Source of the DNA: Solimonas terrae
Lineage (GTDB): Bacteria; Pseudomonadota; Gammaproteobacteria; Nevskiales; Nevskiaceae
Length of the DNA stretch: 64,000 nucleotides
NCBI RefSeq assembly: GCF_011067135.1
Contig: NZ_JAAMOW010000004.1
Span: 248,001-312,000, forward strand
Direction: 5' to 3'
Shown here: positions 53,644 to 64,000 of the stretch, in pieces
Position numbering within the stretch: position 1 is the first letter of the stretch
Layout: each line of letters opens with the position of its first letter
Made by a program: the position numbers and the translations under genes
Notes under the pieces: model-generated
The model's input: only the letters and a program-made list of their open reading frames with translations
Databases searched by the model: none
What the model was told of the DNA's origin: nothing

Positions 53644-54726
53644 GTGACGACCGACAGAAAAGCCCTGCCGCCGGGTGGCGTGATCAGCTCGCTGTACGCG
53701 CGCGGCCTGCTCGACTATCTGCGCACGCGCGGCGTCGATCCGGATCGGCTGTACGGCCCGGCGCGCGTCGCGCAGCTCGACGCCGGCCGCGGGCACGAGG
53801 AAATTCCGCTCGCCGAGTGGATCGCGATGTTCGAGCTGGCGATCGCGCACTGCAAGGACCCGTCGCTGCCGCTGAAGGCCGGCGCCAGCCTGCACGTCCG
53901 CCATCTCGGCGTACTCGGCCATGTGCTGATGAATTGCGAAACCCTCGGCGAGGTTGCGGCGCAGCTCGGACGGTACATCCGCCTGCTCGGCCAGATCGGT
54001 CAGCCCGAGGCGATCATCAAGGGCGATCGCGTGCATTTTCTTTGGCGCTGGCCATACGACACGCCGGCGGCGCCCAGCGTTGCGCAGTTCATGCTCGGCG
54101 CGCGCGCCATGTTCATGCGCTGGCTGTCTGACCGCCCCGGTCTGCGCTACGACGCGCATCTGCATTTTCCGCGGCCGGTCGATGTCAGTGCCTACGAGCA
54201 GGTCTTCGGCGGGGCCCTGAAATTCGGGCAGCCCGACAGCAAGATGGTCTTTCCGACCACCTACATGCATCTGCCGGTGGCCCATGCCGACGACGATCTG
54301 CGCCGCCAGGTCGAGGCACGCGCACAGTCGATGCTGCAGCGTCTGGCCGGCGAACCGGAACTGTTGCGCAGCCTGAAGACCGTGCTGAGCCGCAATCTCG
54401 CCAATGGCCGTGTCGCACTCGCCGATTCGGCCGGTGCGCTGGCGCTGACGCCGCGCACGCTGCAGCGCCGCCTCGAAGCGTTCGGGCAGTCGTATCAGCG
54501 CGTGCTCGACGAGGTGCGCCGCCACACCGCCGAGAATCTGCTGCGCGATCCGCAGGTGTCGCTGACGCAGATCGCGTTCCTGCTCGGCTACACCGAGCAG
54601 AGCACCTTTCACAACGCATTCCGGCGCTGGACGCAGCTTTCGCCCGGCGTTTACCGCAAGCGTCAGTTCGCAGCCGCCGGCGGCCGGCCGGCGCGGCGCG
54701 TGCGGCGCCGCCAGCGCGTCCGATAA
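53644..54726 (+). CDS. AraC-family regulator (OruR/ArgR-like N-terminal domain)
   Basis: Regulator of about 360 aa. The N-terminal arabinose-binding-type domain (GVISSLYARGLLDYLRTRG, LKAGASLHVRHLGVLGHVLM) and C-terminal AraC HTH (LTPRTLQRRLEAFGQSYQRV, VSLTQIAFLLGYTEQSTFHN) are clear. A highly basic tail ([10 protein letters not shown]) ends the protein. GTG 53644 is a tentative start; an in-frame TTG at 53626 is possible and neither has a good ribosome site. No divergent target is adjacent; the antiporter gene lies upstream on the same strand after a 230-base gap in which I see nothing else. Confidence 0.9.
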   Translation: MTTDRKALPPGGVISSLYARGLLDYLRTRGVDPDRLYGPARVAQLDAGRGHEEIPLAEWIAMFELAIAHCKDPSLPLKAGASLHVRHLGVLGHVLMNCETLGEVAAQLGRYIRLLGQIGQPEAIIKGDRVHFLWRWPYDTPAAPSVAQFMLGARAMFMRWLSDRPGLRYDAHLHFPRPVDVSAYEQVFGGALKFGQPDSKMVFPTTYMHLPVAHADDDLRRQVEARAQSMLQRLAGEPELLRSLKTVLSRNLANGRVALADSAGALALTPRTLQRRLEAFGQSYQRVLDEVRRHTAENLLRDPQVSLTQIAFLLGYTEQSTFHNAFRRWTQLSPGVYRKRQFAAAGGRPARRVRRRQRVR

Positions 54727-54776
54727 GCGTCTTGCGCCGTACTGTCGTCCAGTCCCTGTTCGTTTCGGAAATTGCC

Positions 54777-55109
54777 ATGACCTCCCGGCTCAAGCTCGTT
54801 TTCACCCTCGCCCTGCTGGCGATCCTGTCCGCGACCGGCTGGGCCAGCCTGCAGCTGCCGATGTGGCAAACCCCGCGTGCGGTCGCCACGCATCCCTGGT
54901 TCATTGCGACGCTGGTCGACACCTATCTCGCGTTCTTCACGATCTGGCTGTGGGTGGCCTACAAGGAGCGCTCGAACCTTGCGCGCGGGATCTGGCTGAT
55001 CCTGATCTTCGGCCTCGGCAATATCGCGATCGCCACGTACATGCTGATCCAGCTCTGGCGCCTGCCGCCTGACGCCAGGCCCGCGGACCTGCTGTTGCGC
55101 CGGCCATGA
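54777..55109 (+). CDS. Small membrane protein, DUF1475-like
   Basis: Membrane protein of 110 aa with three hydrophobic segments (TSRLKLVFTLALLAILSATG, ATLVDTYLAFFTIWLWVAYKE, GIWLILIFGLGNIAIATYML). The DTYLAFxxxWxWVAYKE pattern is what I associate with DUF1475. It overlaps the next gene by four bases (ATGA), suggesting coupled expression. Function unknown. Confidence 0.82.
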   Translation: MTSRLKLVFTLALLAILSATGWASLQLPMWQTPRAVATHPWFIATLVDTYLAFFTIWLWVAYKERSNLARGIWLILIFGLGNIAIATYMLIQLWRLPPDARPADLLLRRP

Positions 55110-55624
55110 GCGACGCCGGCAGCGCGTTCGCCCCGACAGCCAGACCGTCGCTCTGGCGGCGCTGGTGTGTCGATCCGATCGTTGCCCAGCTCAAGCAGGG
55201 CATCACGCCGGAGCGCATCGCCCTGACTCTGGCGCTGGCCAGCGTCATCAGTGTGTTTCCGATCCTCGGCGCGACGACGCTGATCTGCGCGCTGGTCGCC
55301 TTGCGGCTGCGCCTCAACCAGCCGCTGATCCAGCTCGCCAACTATCTGTTCTATCCGCTGCAGCTGATCCTGCTGCTGCCGTTCTACCGTGCCGGCGAAA
55401 CCCTGTTCCGTCGGCCGCATCTGCCGATCTTCTCGATCGGCGAGCTGATCGTCCGCTTCAAGGCCGGGCCGCTGCAGTTCGTCGCCGACTACGGCATGAC
55501 CGCGCTCTGCGGCGTCGCGGTGTGGCTGCTGATCGCACCGTTCGTGGCAGCGCTGCTGTATTTCGCGCTGCGCCCCGTGCTGCGCGGTCTTGCGCGGCGC
55601 GTCGGTCTCAGGCCAGCAGGCTGA
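55106..55624 (+). CDS. DUF2062 membrane protein
   Basis: Membrane protein of 172 aa with two or three hydrophobic helices. The core LKQGITPERIALTLALASVISVFPILGATTL and NQPLIQLANYLFYPLQLILLLPF matches DUF2062. Such proteins are often fused or adjacent to glycosyltransferases, but none is present here. It is coupled to the DUF1475-like gene upstream. The last 17 bases overlap the convergent arsC-like gene. Confidence 0.87.
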   Translation: MSDAGSAFAPTARPSLWRRWCVDPIVAQLKQGITPERIALTLALASVISVFPILGATTLICALVALRLRLNQPLIQLANYLFYPLQLILLLPFYRAGETLFRRPHLPIFSIGELIVRFKAGPLQFVADYGMTALCGVAVWLLIAPFVAALLYFALRPVLRGLARRVGLRPAG

Positions 55625-55961
55625 GCACGTTTTCCGGCGGCCGGCCGATCGCCGCGCGGCCGTGAAGGACCACGATCGGGCGTTCCATCAGCTTCGGGTG
55701 ACTGGCGAGCACGTCCAGCCATTGCGCGTCGCTGTAGCCGTTGTCCCGCGCCAGGCCGAGTTCGCCGAACAGCTCTTCCCTGGTCCGCACGATCGCCAGC
55801 GGTTTGACGCCGAGCAGCTCGCAGAGTTTGCGCAGTTCGGATTTCGACAGGGGCTGTTGCAGATATTCGACGATCGGCAATTCAACGCCGCGCTCGTGCA
55901 GCAGCTTCAGGGTTTCGCGGCTCTTGCTGCAGCGCGGGTTATGCAGGATGCAGTCTTTCAT
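55608..55961 (-). CDS. ArsC-family reductase-like protein
   Basis: Thioredoxin-fold protein of 117 aa. Cys11 in LHNPRCSKSRETLKLL is the glutathione/glutaredoxin-linked arsenate-reductase cysteine. VEYLQQPLSKSELRKL and LMERPIVVLHGRAAIGRPPENVL are the remaining marks of the GrxC-linked ArsC group. No arsenic-resistance genes are nearby, so it may be the YfgD-type housekeeping relative. The 3' end overlaps the DUF2062 gene in convergent orientation. Confidence 0.92.
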   Translation of the reverse strand: MKDCILHNPRCSKSRETLKLLHERGVELPIVEYLQQPLSKSELRKLCELLGVKPLAIVRTREELFGELGLARDNGYSDAQWLDVLASHPKLMERPIVVLHGRAAIGRPPENVLSLLA

Positions 55962-56051
55962 TGTCTTCGCATCGCGGGGCCTGCGGCGATTGTCGCGAAC
56001 TGCGGCGGGCCACGACAAATCCGCGGCGACCGGGAACGGCCACCGCGCGCC

Positions 56052-56315
56052 TCAGGACTCCAGCAGGCGCAAGACCAGCAGCACGATTGGCGGTAGCAGC
56101 GCGATCGCGAAGCTCATCAGGGCGACACGGCTCAGGGGCAGCGTCCCGCGCGCACCGAGGAATCCGGAAATCGCCAGCACCGGCACGGCGATCGCCGCCA
56201 CCGGAATCGCCAAGAGGCCCATGAACGAGCCGCCGCCGCGCGATGCATCGAAGACGAGCAGCAGCGCATAGAACTGCACGAACAGTGGCACCACCAGCGC
56301 AATCAGATAGCGCAT
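56052..56315 (-). CDS. Small membrane protein of unknown function
   Basis: Protein of 87 aa with three hydrophobic segments (RYLIALVVPLFVQFYALLLV, MGLLAIPVAAIAVPVLAIS, VALMSFAIALLPPIVLLVL) joined by short loops. ATG 56315 has GAGGG upstream. I recognise no family. It lies between the arsC-like and GST-like genes on the same strand. Confidence 0.65.
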   Translation of the reverse strand: MRYLIALVVPLFVQFYALLLVFDASRGGGSFMGLLAIPVAAIAVPVLAISGFLGARGTLPLSRVALMSFAIALLPPIVLLVLRLLES

Positions 56316-56400
56316 CGGTCCCTCGCTGTGCGCGGCATCGAGACCGACAGGTCGCGTGCCGCAGCGCCGCGGCATGAACTGCAGATGATCGTGCGCGGCC

Positions 56401-57189
56401 TCAAGCCGTAGCGGAGCGCGCCGCCGCCGGCGTGTCCCGCTCCTGAAGATAAAGCCGCAATGCAAAGCGTCCCGCGTCCGTGTCGCGCAGACGCAGCACT
56501 TCTTCGCGCACGGCCGCCGGCACTTCGTCGAGCGCCGGAAGCACCGCGCGGCAGCCGGCCGGGAACAGCACCGGAGCGGCCAGCGCCGCAAAGCCGAGAT
56601 CGGCCGCGCTGAAGCGATCGCCGACCAGATAGCGGCGACCGTCGCGCAGGCGCTCTTCCACCTCGCGGAAAATCCCGTGCACGCGCTCGATCGACCGTTG
56701 CCCGCTTTCCGGTGTCACCCGATAGCCGGCGCGAACCAGCCGGCGCGCCAGCGGCACGATCACCGGCAGCAGCAGGGTCTCGGCGCGCGGCGCGCGGGTC
56801 GCCCAGATTCGTCGCAGCAGCGCGGTATCGGACAGCAGTTGCGCATAGGCCCAGCGCCGCGTGTGCGGGCCGAGTTCCCTGTCGAAGCGCGCAACCAGCG
56901 ACTCCACCTGATGCCGTTGCCCCGCGTCCTGCGGATACAGTGCGCCGCCGCTGAAGTTGTCGGCCAGCACGAGGATCGCGGTGGATTCGACGAAGCACCG
57001 GCCCGCGTGAATCAGCACCGGCACCGTGCCGCCGCCGCTTCGCTTCGTCGAAAGACGATGCAGCAGCGGAATGTGCGGCTCCTCGCGGTAGGGCAGCGCC
57101 GCGCGGTCGAGCGCCCAGCGCGCCTTCTCGCAGTAGTGACTCAGCGGGATCGTGATGAAGCGTGCGACCTCGGCATTGCGGTTCTTCAT
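56401..57189 (-). CDS. Glutathione S-transferase-like protein
   Basis: Protein of 262 aa with a GST fold. The thioredoxin-like N-domain is ARFITIPLSHYCEKARWALD, where His-Tyr-Cys-Glu-Lys-Ala is the active-site loop, with GGTVPVLIHAG as cis-Pro and VESTAILVLAD as the gamma-Glu site. The C-domain helix RYLVGDRFSAADLGFAALAAP is typical. The SHYCEKxRWAL motif is seen in GSTs related to membrane-metabolism or MAPEG-like detoxification groups. Substrate unknown. Confidence 0.88.
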   Translation of the reverse strand: MKNRNAEVARFITIPLSHYCEKARWALDRAALPYREEPHIPLLHRLSTKRSGGGTVPVLIHAGRCFVESTAILVLADNFSGGALYPQDAGQRHQVESLVARFDRELGPHTRRWAYAQLLSDTALLRRIWATRAPRAETLLLPVIVPLARRLVRAGYRVTPESGQRSIERVHGIFREVEERLRDGRRYLVGDRFSAADLGFAALAAPVLFPAGCRAVLPALDEVPAAVREEVLRLRDTDAGRFALRLYLQERDTPAAARSATA

Positions 57190-57380
57190 GTAGCGGGCCT
57201 GTGAATGTCACCGTGTCCCCGGCGCCGGCCGAGGAGGCTCGGCGGGTTCGGCGAAATGGTGCGCGAGGGTGCAGGCCTGATTAGACGCGGCACGCGACCG
57301 CCCCGCAAGCAAGCCGCCGTTCATCCCGCTGTCGGTCTTCGACGCTAGACTTTGCGGCCGAGCCGATCCGGAGCTTGCCC

Positions 57381-58088
57381 TTGCGTCATCTCATTGCCAT
57401 TTTCGCCGTGGTCTTCGGCAGTGCGGGCTGCGCCAGCTACATGACGCCGGGTGGGCCGGCGTTGCTGGCGCAGATCGGTGGCGGCGATGTCGCCGATACC
57501 GCGCAGCAGCCGTCGCCGCAGTTTCCGCTCAGTATGGTCGCGGTGCGGGTGCAGGCGGCCGACTACCGCTCGCTGTCGGCGAACGGTTACGGCAAGGGGC
57601 GCTTCAGTGTCATTGCACCGCCGGAACTGATGACGCCGCCGCAATTGCAGACGGTCGCGCACTGGCCGCAGGTGGCGTCGGTGGCGGTGTTCGACGCATC
57701 GCTGCTGCCGGCGAGCTTCGAGTCGCTCGCCGATCTGCGTTTCGCCGCGGCGAAGATGCAGGCGGACGTCTTGATGGTGTTCACGGTCGCGACCCGCTTC
57801 CGCATCGATGGCCATGATCGCGATCCGGCCAGCAAGATCGCGCTGGGCGACAAGCCGGATGCCGATGCAGCGGTCAGCTCGACGGCCTCGCTCGCGTTCG
57901 TCGATGTGCGAACCGGCTTCACCTACGGTGCGACGCAGGCGGATGCGAGCGTCGGCGGTCTGGCCGATGCCTGGGGTTCGGACGCGACGCTCGACGGCAA
58001 ACGCCTGGAGGCCGAACGCCAGGCCTTCGCGGCGCTGCTGGTGGCGGCCGGGAAAAGCTGGGATGGCATCGTCGGCCGCTATCGGTAG
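57381..58088 (+). CDS. Uncharacterised lipoprotein
   Basis: Lipoprotein of about 235 aa: signal RHLIAIFAVVFGSAGC with lipobox GSAGC. The start is TTG 57381, seven bases after GGAG (57370-57373); TTG 57375, only one base away, is less likely. The mature part has VAVFDASLLP, LADLRFAAAKMQADVLMVFTVATRFRI and a C-terminal helix, suggesting an alpha/beta periplasmic domain. I recognise no family. It precedes the large secreted protein gene on the same strand and may belong with it. Confidence 0.75.
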   Translation: MRHLIAIFAVVFGSAGCASYMTPGGPALLAQIGGGDVADTAQQPSPQFPLSMVAVRVQAADYRSLSANGYGKGRFSVIAPPELMTPPQLQTVAHWPQVASVAVFDASLLPASFESLADLRFAAAKMQADVLMVFTVATRFRIDGHDRDPASKIALGDKPDADAAVSSTASLAFVDVRTGFTYGATQADASVGGLADAWGSDATLDGKRLEAERQAFAALLVAAGKSWDGIVGRYR

Positions 58089-58261
58089 CGACGATGCCCG
58101 CTCGATGAACTTTGTCGGTCGGCGTTCATCGAAGCTGTGCTGAAGTTGACCGGTCTATGCGCTGTGTCGCCGCCGGCAGTGCCCGTCCGGAGTGCTTTCC
58201 GTGAGCGGGCAGGGAAATGCAGGTGCGGGCTTTTTCGAGTGATCGCTACGTGTTGAAAACC

Positions 58262-60877
<2,616 letters not shown>

Positions 60878-60886
60878 GGCGCCATC

Positions 60887-60936
60887 AAAATGAAACTCCC
60901 GCTCCCCCATCGTCTTGCGACAGGGGAGGCAGGAGT
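60887..60936 (-). terminator. Probable rho-independent terminator after acyl-ACP desaturase gene
   Basis: On the minus strand CTCCTGCCTCCCC pairs with GGGGAGCGGGAG (one bulge) around an inner GTC-GCAA-GAC hairpin, followed by TTTCATTTT (60895-60887). It lies about 70 bases after the desaturase stop. Confidence 0.55.
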
Positions 60937-61008
60937 CGCGATGACATGCTTGTCGAGAACTTCCTTCGGGAAAGCGCGCTTCGGGTTTCTGCGCGTGCGA
61001 CCGACGCC

Positions 61009-61998
61009 TCAGGCGCGCAGGGTGCGGCCATAGATGAAGTCGAAGCTGAAATCGCGGACCGCGCTCTTGGCATCCTGGAAATCCGCCATGCGGGCCAGAC
61101 GCGCCGGCACTTTCATCAGCTTTTCCTGGGCCTGACGGCCAGCCGCGGACAGGCCGCTCATGGCGCCGATCTTCCAGAAGGCCAGCAGCTCCTCGACGAT
61201 CTCCTGGTACTGGCGTGCGCAGAAGATGCCGGCACGACGCACGACTTCGCTCATTTCGTCGTAGCCGGCGATCGCGGCGCCCGGCATCGCGAAGTTCAGC
61301 GTCACCTTGAGCAGCGAGACCAGCGCGTGGTTGGGATCGCGATCGAGGATCGCGCCGAACACCGCACGGTAGAACTGATAGTGGCGCGATTCGTCGCCGG
61401 CCAGATGCGCGAGCACCTTCTGCGCCATCGGCTCGACGCTGGCGCACAGGCGGCCGGTATTGGCATGCGAGAACTGCGTGGCCTTTTCCTGCAGCGAGGT
61501 GTACGCAAGCAGACGATACGGGTCGCTTTCCCACTCCGGATTGAAACCGGCCTCGATGTAGCGGTACTGCAGTGCTTCGAGCGCACCCATGTCGAACAGG
61601 CGGGCATCGCGCACGTAGTCACGCAGCGCGCAGCCGTGACGATCTTCTTCGGCCGTCCACAGATTGTTCCAGTCGCGCCACGGTCCGCTGTTGCCGAGAT
61701 GGGTCGCGATCAGGCGATGGAAATGCGGCAGGCCTTCCTCGGTCAGCAGGTTCAGCGCGACGGCGACGCGAACCGTGTCCGGCAGGCCGCGCGCGGCATC
61801 GCGGATGCGCGCGAGTTCACCATCGGCGGCGGCATCCAGATCGGCGTCCGCCGGCATCAGGTCGTTGGGAAACCAGAGGCGCCGCTTCTCGACATGAAGC
61901 GTCATCTGCTGAATCACGGCATCTTCGATCGAAGCGAGAACTTCGATGCGATCGGCGAGACCGAACTGCGCGCTGCGCGCTACACCAGACATCGTCAT
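61009..61998 (-). CDS. Soluble acyl-ACP desaturase (di-iron)
   Basis: Introduces a double bond into an acyl chain carried on ACP. The 329-aa protein has the di-iron ligand sets E87-E88 with H92 (TEEGLPHFH), E117-E118 with H121 (EEDRH), E170, and E203 with H206 (DESRH). LWTAEEDRHG and LAGDESRHYQFYR match the EENRHG and DEKRH boxes of plant and actinobacterial enzymes. There is no transit or signal peptide. It ends at a hairpin terminator and is not in an operon with the membrane desaturase at 22.5-23.6 kb, so the organism has two distinct desaturation routes. Confidence 0.92.
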   Translation of the reverse strand: MTMSGVARSAQFGLADRIEVLASIEDAVIQQMTLHVEKRRLWFPNDLMPADADLDAAADGELARIRDAARGLPDTVRVAVALNLLTEEGLPHFHRLIATHLGNSGPWRDWNNLWTAEEDRHGCALRDYVRDARLFDMGALEALQYRYIEAGFNPEWESDPYRLLAYTSLQEKATQFSHANTGRLCASVEPMAQKVLAHLAGDESRHYQFYRAVFGAILDRDPNHALVSLLKVTLNFAMPGAAIAGYDEMSEVVRRAGIFCARQYQEIVEELLAFWKIGAMSGLSAAGRQAQEKLMKVPARLARMADFQDAKSAVRDFSFDFIYGRTLRA

Positions 61999-62067
61999 GA
62001 CTCCGCGGTCGGATGACCGCTGCTACCGGCCAGAGGCCCACGAAATCCAGAGTATAGGAAATCCGTC

Positions 62068-62613
62068 TTACCCGCGATGCGCAAGGGTGAGGAACTCCTC
62101 GCGGGTGCGGTGATCTTCACGGAAGCGGCCGAGCATCACCGAAGTGACCATCGTCGAATTCTGCTTCTGCACGCCGCGCATCATCGCGCACAAATGCTGC
62201 GCTTCGATGACGACACCGACGCCGTGCGCGCCGGTCACGGTCTGGATGCAGGTGCCGATCTGCTGCGTCAGGTTTTCCTGGATCTGCAGACGGCGCGCGA
62301 ACATGTCGACGATGCGCGGAATCTTCGACAGGCCGATGACCTTGCCGGACGGCAGGTAGGCGACATGCGCCTTGCCGATGAACGGCAGCAGGTGGTGCTC
62401 GCACAGCGAATACAGCTCGATGTTGCGGACGATCACCATCTCGTCGTTGCTCGATTCGAACACCGCGCCGTTGACGATCTCCTCGACGTCCTGCTCGTAA
62501 CCCTGGGTCAGGAATTCCATCGCCTTGGCCGCGCGCAGCGGCGTGCGCAGCAGGCCTTCGCGCTCCGGGTTTTCGCCGATCGACTCGATGATCGCGCGGA
62601 AATGCTCTTCCAT
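62068..62613 (-). CDS. folE: GTP cyclohydrolase I
   Basis: First step of folate (and pterin) synthesis: GTP to 7,8-dihydroneopterin triphosphate and formate. The 181-aa length is normal. Zinc ligands are Cys71 and His74 in [10 protein letters not shown] and Cys142 in [31 protein letters not shown] and [12 protein letters not shown] are standard. ATG 62613 is chosen over a GTG or upstream frame. It is divergent from the ParB-like gene. Confidence 0.97.
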   Translation of the reverse strand: MEEHFRAIIESIGENPEREGLLRTPLRAAKAMEFLTQGYEQDVEEIVNGAVFESSNDEMVIVRNIELYSLCEHHLLPFIGKAHVAYLPSGKVIGLSKIPRIVDMFARRLQIQENLTQQIGTCIQTVTGAHGVGVVIEAQHLCAMMRGVQKQNSTMVTSVMLGRFREDHRTREEFLTLAHRG

Positions 62614-62747
62614 GGTCTGTCCGTCTTCTCGTTGTTCTCCCCGCACATTATCTCATGCGCCGCGCGGCCGACGTGCGCCGGCCGCAGGATGGTCACGGAG
62701 ACGTAAAAATTCCGCGGCGGTACAGCGGCAGGGATTAAAATGCCGGC

Positions 62748-63548
62748 ATGAGTCGCAAGCGCCCCAGCGGCGAAATCCGTGATGTCCCGATCGACCTGAT
62801 CCGCCCCGGCAGCCAGCAGGCGCGCCGGCACTTCGACGCGGACGCCTTGCGCGAGCTGGCCGAGAGCATTCGCGAGTCCGGCGTCGTGCAGCCGATCGTC
62901 CTGCGCACGCGGGTCTGGGGTTACGAGCTGCTCGCCGGCGAACGTCGCTGGCGCGCGGCGCAGCAGGCCGGCCTGCACGAGATGCCGGCAATCATTCGCG
63001 ACGATCTGTCCGATACCGAAGCCTTCGTGCTCGGCCTGATCGAAAACCTGCAGCGCGAATCGCTGACGCCGATGGAAACCGCTGCCGGCCTGAAGCGGCT
63101 CGGCGAACTGTTCGATCTCAAGCACGCGGCGATCGGCGAGCGCATCGGCAAGTCGCGCGAGTACGTCACCAACTATCTGCGCCTGCTCAATCTGGTGCCC
63201 GATGTCGCCAAGCTGGTCAACGAAGGACACATCCTGCTCGGCCACGCCAAGGTGCTGGCCGGCGTGCCGTTCGAGCAGCAGCTCGGCTGGGCCGACGAGA
63301 TCATCCGTCACAAGCTGACGGTGCGCGGCCTCGAACAGCGCATCGCGGCCACGCGCGACAAGCTGGTCGTGTTCCGGCCGGGCAAGCCGACCGACTGGCA
63401 GGTGCTGGAGCGCGATCTGTCCGACCATCTCGCGTGCCCGGTGATCGTGACAGCCGACAAGGCCGGCAAGGGCGAGCTGCGCGTCAAGTTCCACTCGCTG
63501 GACGAGCTCGACGGCGTGCTCGCGAAGATCGGGTATGTCGCGCACTGA
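62748..63548 (+). CDS. ParB/RepB/Spo0J-family protein without ParA neighbour
   Basis: Protein of 266 aa. The N-terminal CTPase/ParB domain has GERRWRAA (residues 64-71) and the ENLQR motif (99-103, usually ENLQREDL). The HTH occupies about 125-148 (KHAAIGERIGKSREYVTNYLRLLNL). The C-terminal dimerisation part is short. No parA or parS-like site is adjacent and the flanking genes are folE and a metallopeptidase, so it is probably an orphan ParB (plasmid-relic, nucleoid-associated or transcriptional role) rather than the main chromosome partitioning protein. Confidence 0.9.
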   Translation: MSRKRPSGEIRDVPIDLIRPGSQQARRHFDADALRELAESIRESGVVQPIVLRTRVWGYELLAGERRWRAAQQAGLHEMPAIIRDDLSDTEAFVLGLIENLQRESLTPMETAAGLKRLGELFDLKHAAIGERIGKSREYVTNYLRLLNLVPDVAKLVNEGHILLGHAKVLAGVPFEQQLGWADEIIRHKLTVRGLEQRIAATRDKLVVFRPGKPTDWQVLERDLSDHLACPVIVTADKAGKGELRVKFHSLDELDGVLAKIGYVAH

Positions 63549-63676
63549 CATGCGACTGACTTATTCCCAGAATCCGGGGACAAGCCTGTGGATAGATGGC
63601 GCATGAAGATGCCGATAGTCCGCCCTGAAGCGCCTGTCGAGCGTCACGGCCACTTTTTGGTCGCAGCCGCCGCGCC

Positions 63677-64000
63677 ATGAACGAGACGGATCGCCAGATC
63701 GAGCTGTTCCGCGAGGACTACACGCTGACCGAGCGGGTCAGCGCCAAGGCCCGCAACATCCGCATCGAAGTGCGGCCCGATCGCAGCGTGTCGCTGATCT
63801 ATCCGCGCTGGGTGGCGCGCGCCGAGGCCGTGGCGTTCTTCCGTACGCGCGAAGCCTGGGTGCGCAGCAAGCTGCTGGAGCTGGCGCTGCAGAGCTCGGC
63901 GCATCCGGCGCCGGCCCGCCTGCGCTGGGACGGCAGCGACCGGCTGCTGCTGCGCGGCCGCGAGCTGCCGCTGAGACTCGAAGCGGCGCGGCTGCGGCGG
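63677..64000 (+). CDS. YgjP-like (DUF45) metallopeptidase, N-terminal part
   Basis: The gene begins at ATG 63677 and runs off the right edge; 108 codons are visible. RNIRIEVRPDRSVSLIYPRWV and REAWVRSKLLEL match the N-terminal region of YgjP/DUF45 SprT-like metallopeptidases, in which Arg-rich beta strands precede the zinc HExxH site. That site would lie beyond the window. It follows the ParB-like gene by 128 bases. Confidence 0.85.
   Translation, partial: MNETDRQIELFREDYTLTERVSAKARNIRIEVRPDRSVSLIYPRWVARAEAVAFFRTREAWVRSKLLELALQSSAHPAPARLRWDGSDRLLLRGRELPLRLEAARLRR

Overview
The window is a compact, GC-rich stretch of bacterial chromosome with 65 protein genes or gene parts. No rRNA, tRNA, CRISPR array, insertion sequence or prophage was recognised, and no intergenic gap exceeds 300 bases. 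The gene set (acyl-ACP desaturase, membrane fatty-acid desaturase, EthA-like Baeyer-Villiger monooxygenase, cytochrome P450, TonB receptor, several AraC regulators with an OruR/ArgR-like N-terminal domain, XdhC/MocA with a two-subunit molybdenum hydroxylase) fits a metabolically versatile aerobic gammaproteobacterium. A Nevskiales/Solimonadaceae-like organism is my best guess, but this is inference from gene content only.

Layout. 0-7.3 kb: a partial thiolase, an exported coiled-coil protein, an ECF42-type sigma factor in an operon with a VOC protein and two DGPF/YCII proteins (a third DGPF gene diverges), YceI, NhaA and an HD-domain protein. 7.3-11.2 kb: an EthA-like Baeyer-Villiger monooxygenase with a beta-lactamase-fold esterase, divergent from an AraC regulator. 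11.2-15.6 kb: a UDG-superfamily protein, a hypothetical protein, a protein made of nine 13-residue repeats, and trehalase overlapping an SDR dehydrogenase. 15.7-17.8 kb: kynureninase overlapping a lipoprotein alpha/beta hydrolase with the kynurenine-formamidase HGGxW motif. 17.9-22.3 kb: a Tat-exported isoquinoline-oxidoreductase-like enzyme with XdhC and MocA maturation factors. 22.5-25.4 kb: a desaturase with a divergent AraC regulator and an SGNH hydrolase. 25.5-30.5 kb: an RND efflux pair with a divergent TetR regulator and a palindromic operator. 30.6-33.8 kb: dienelactone hydrolase, Hsp20 with a sigma-32-like promoter, and an ABC-F protein with a possible attenuator leader.

34-44.5 kb is the most distinctive region. 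MarR and a cytochrome P450 diverge from a 16-bp perfect palindrome. Next comes an apparently coupled operon: a TonB-dependent receptor, two paralogous polytopic membrane proteins, and heme-copper oxidase subunits III and IV with no catalytic subunit I or II. An AraC regulator, a POT-family transporter lacking the ExxER motif, and a glutathione transferase follow.

44.5-64 kb: two small overlapping genes; an ECF sigma factor with a Ser/Thr kinase-TPR receptor split by an apparent frameshift; an M20 dipeptidase; a YfcE-like phosphoesterase; a CPA1 antiporter; another AraC regulator; several small membrane proteins; ArsC-like and GST-like proteins; an uncharacterised lipoprotein and a large secreted protein with a Pro-Thr tail; acyl-ACP desaturase; folE; an orphan ParB; and the start of a YgjP-like metallopeptidase.

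All family calls come from reading motifs by eye. No database search was run.
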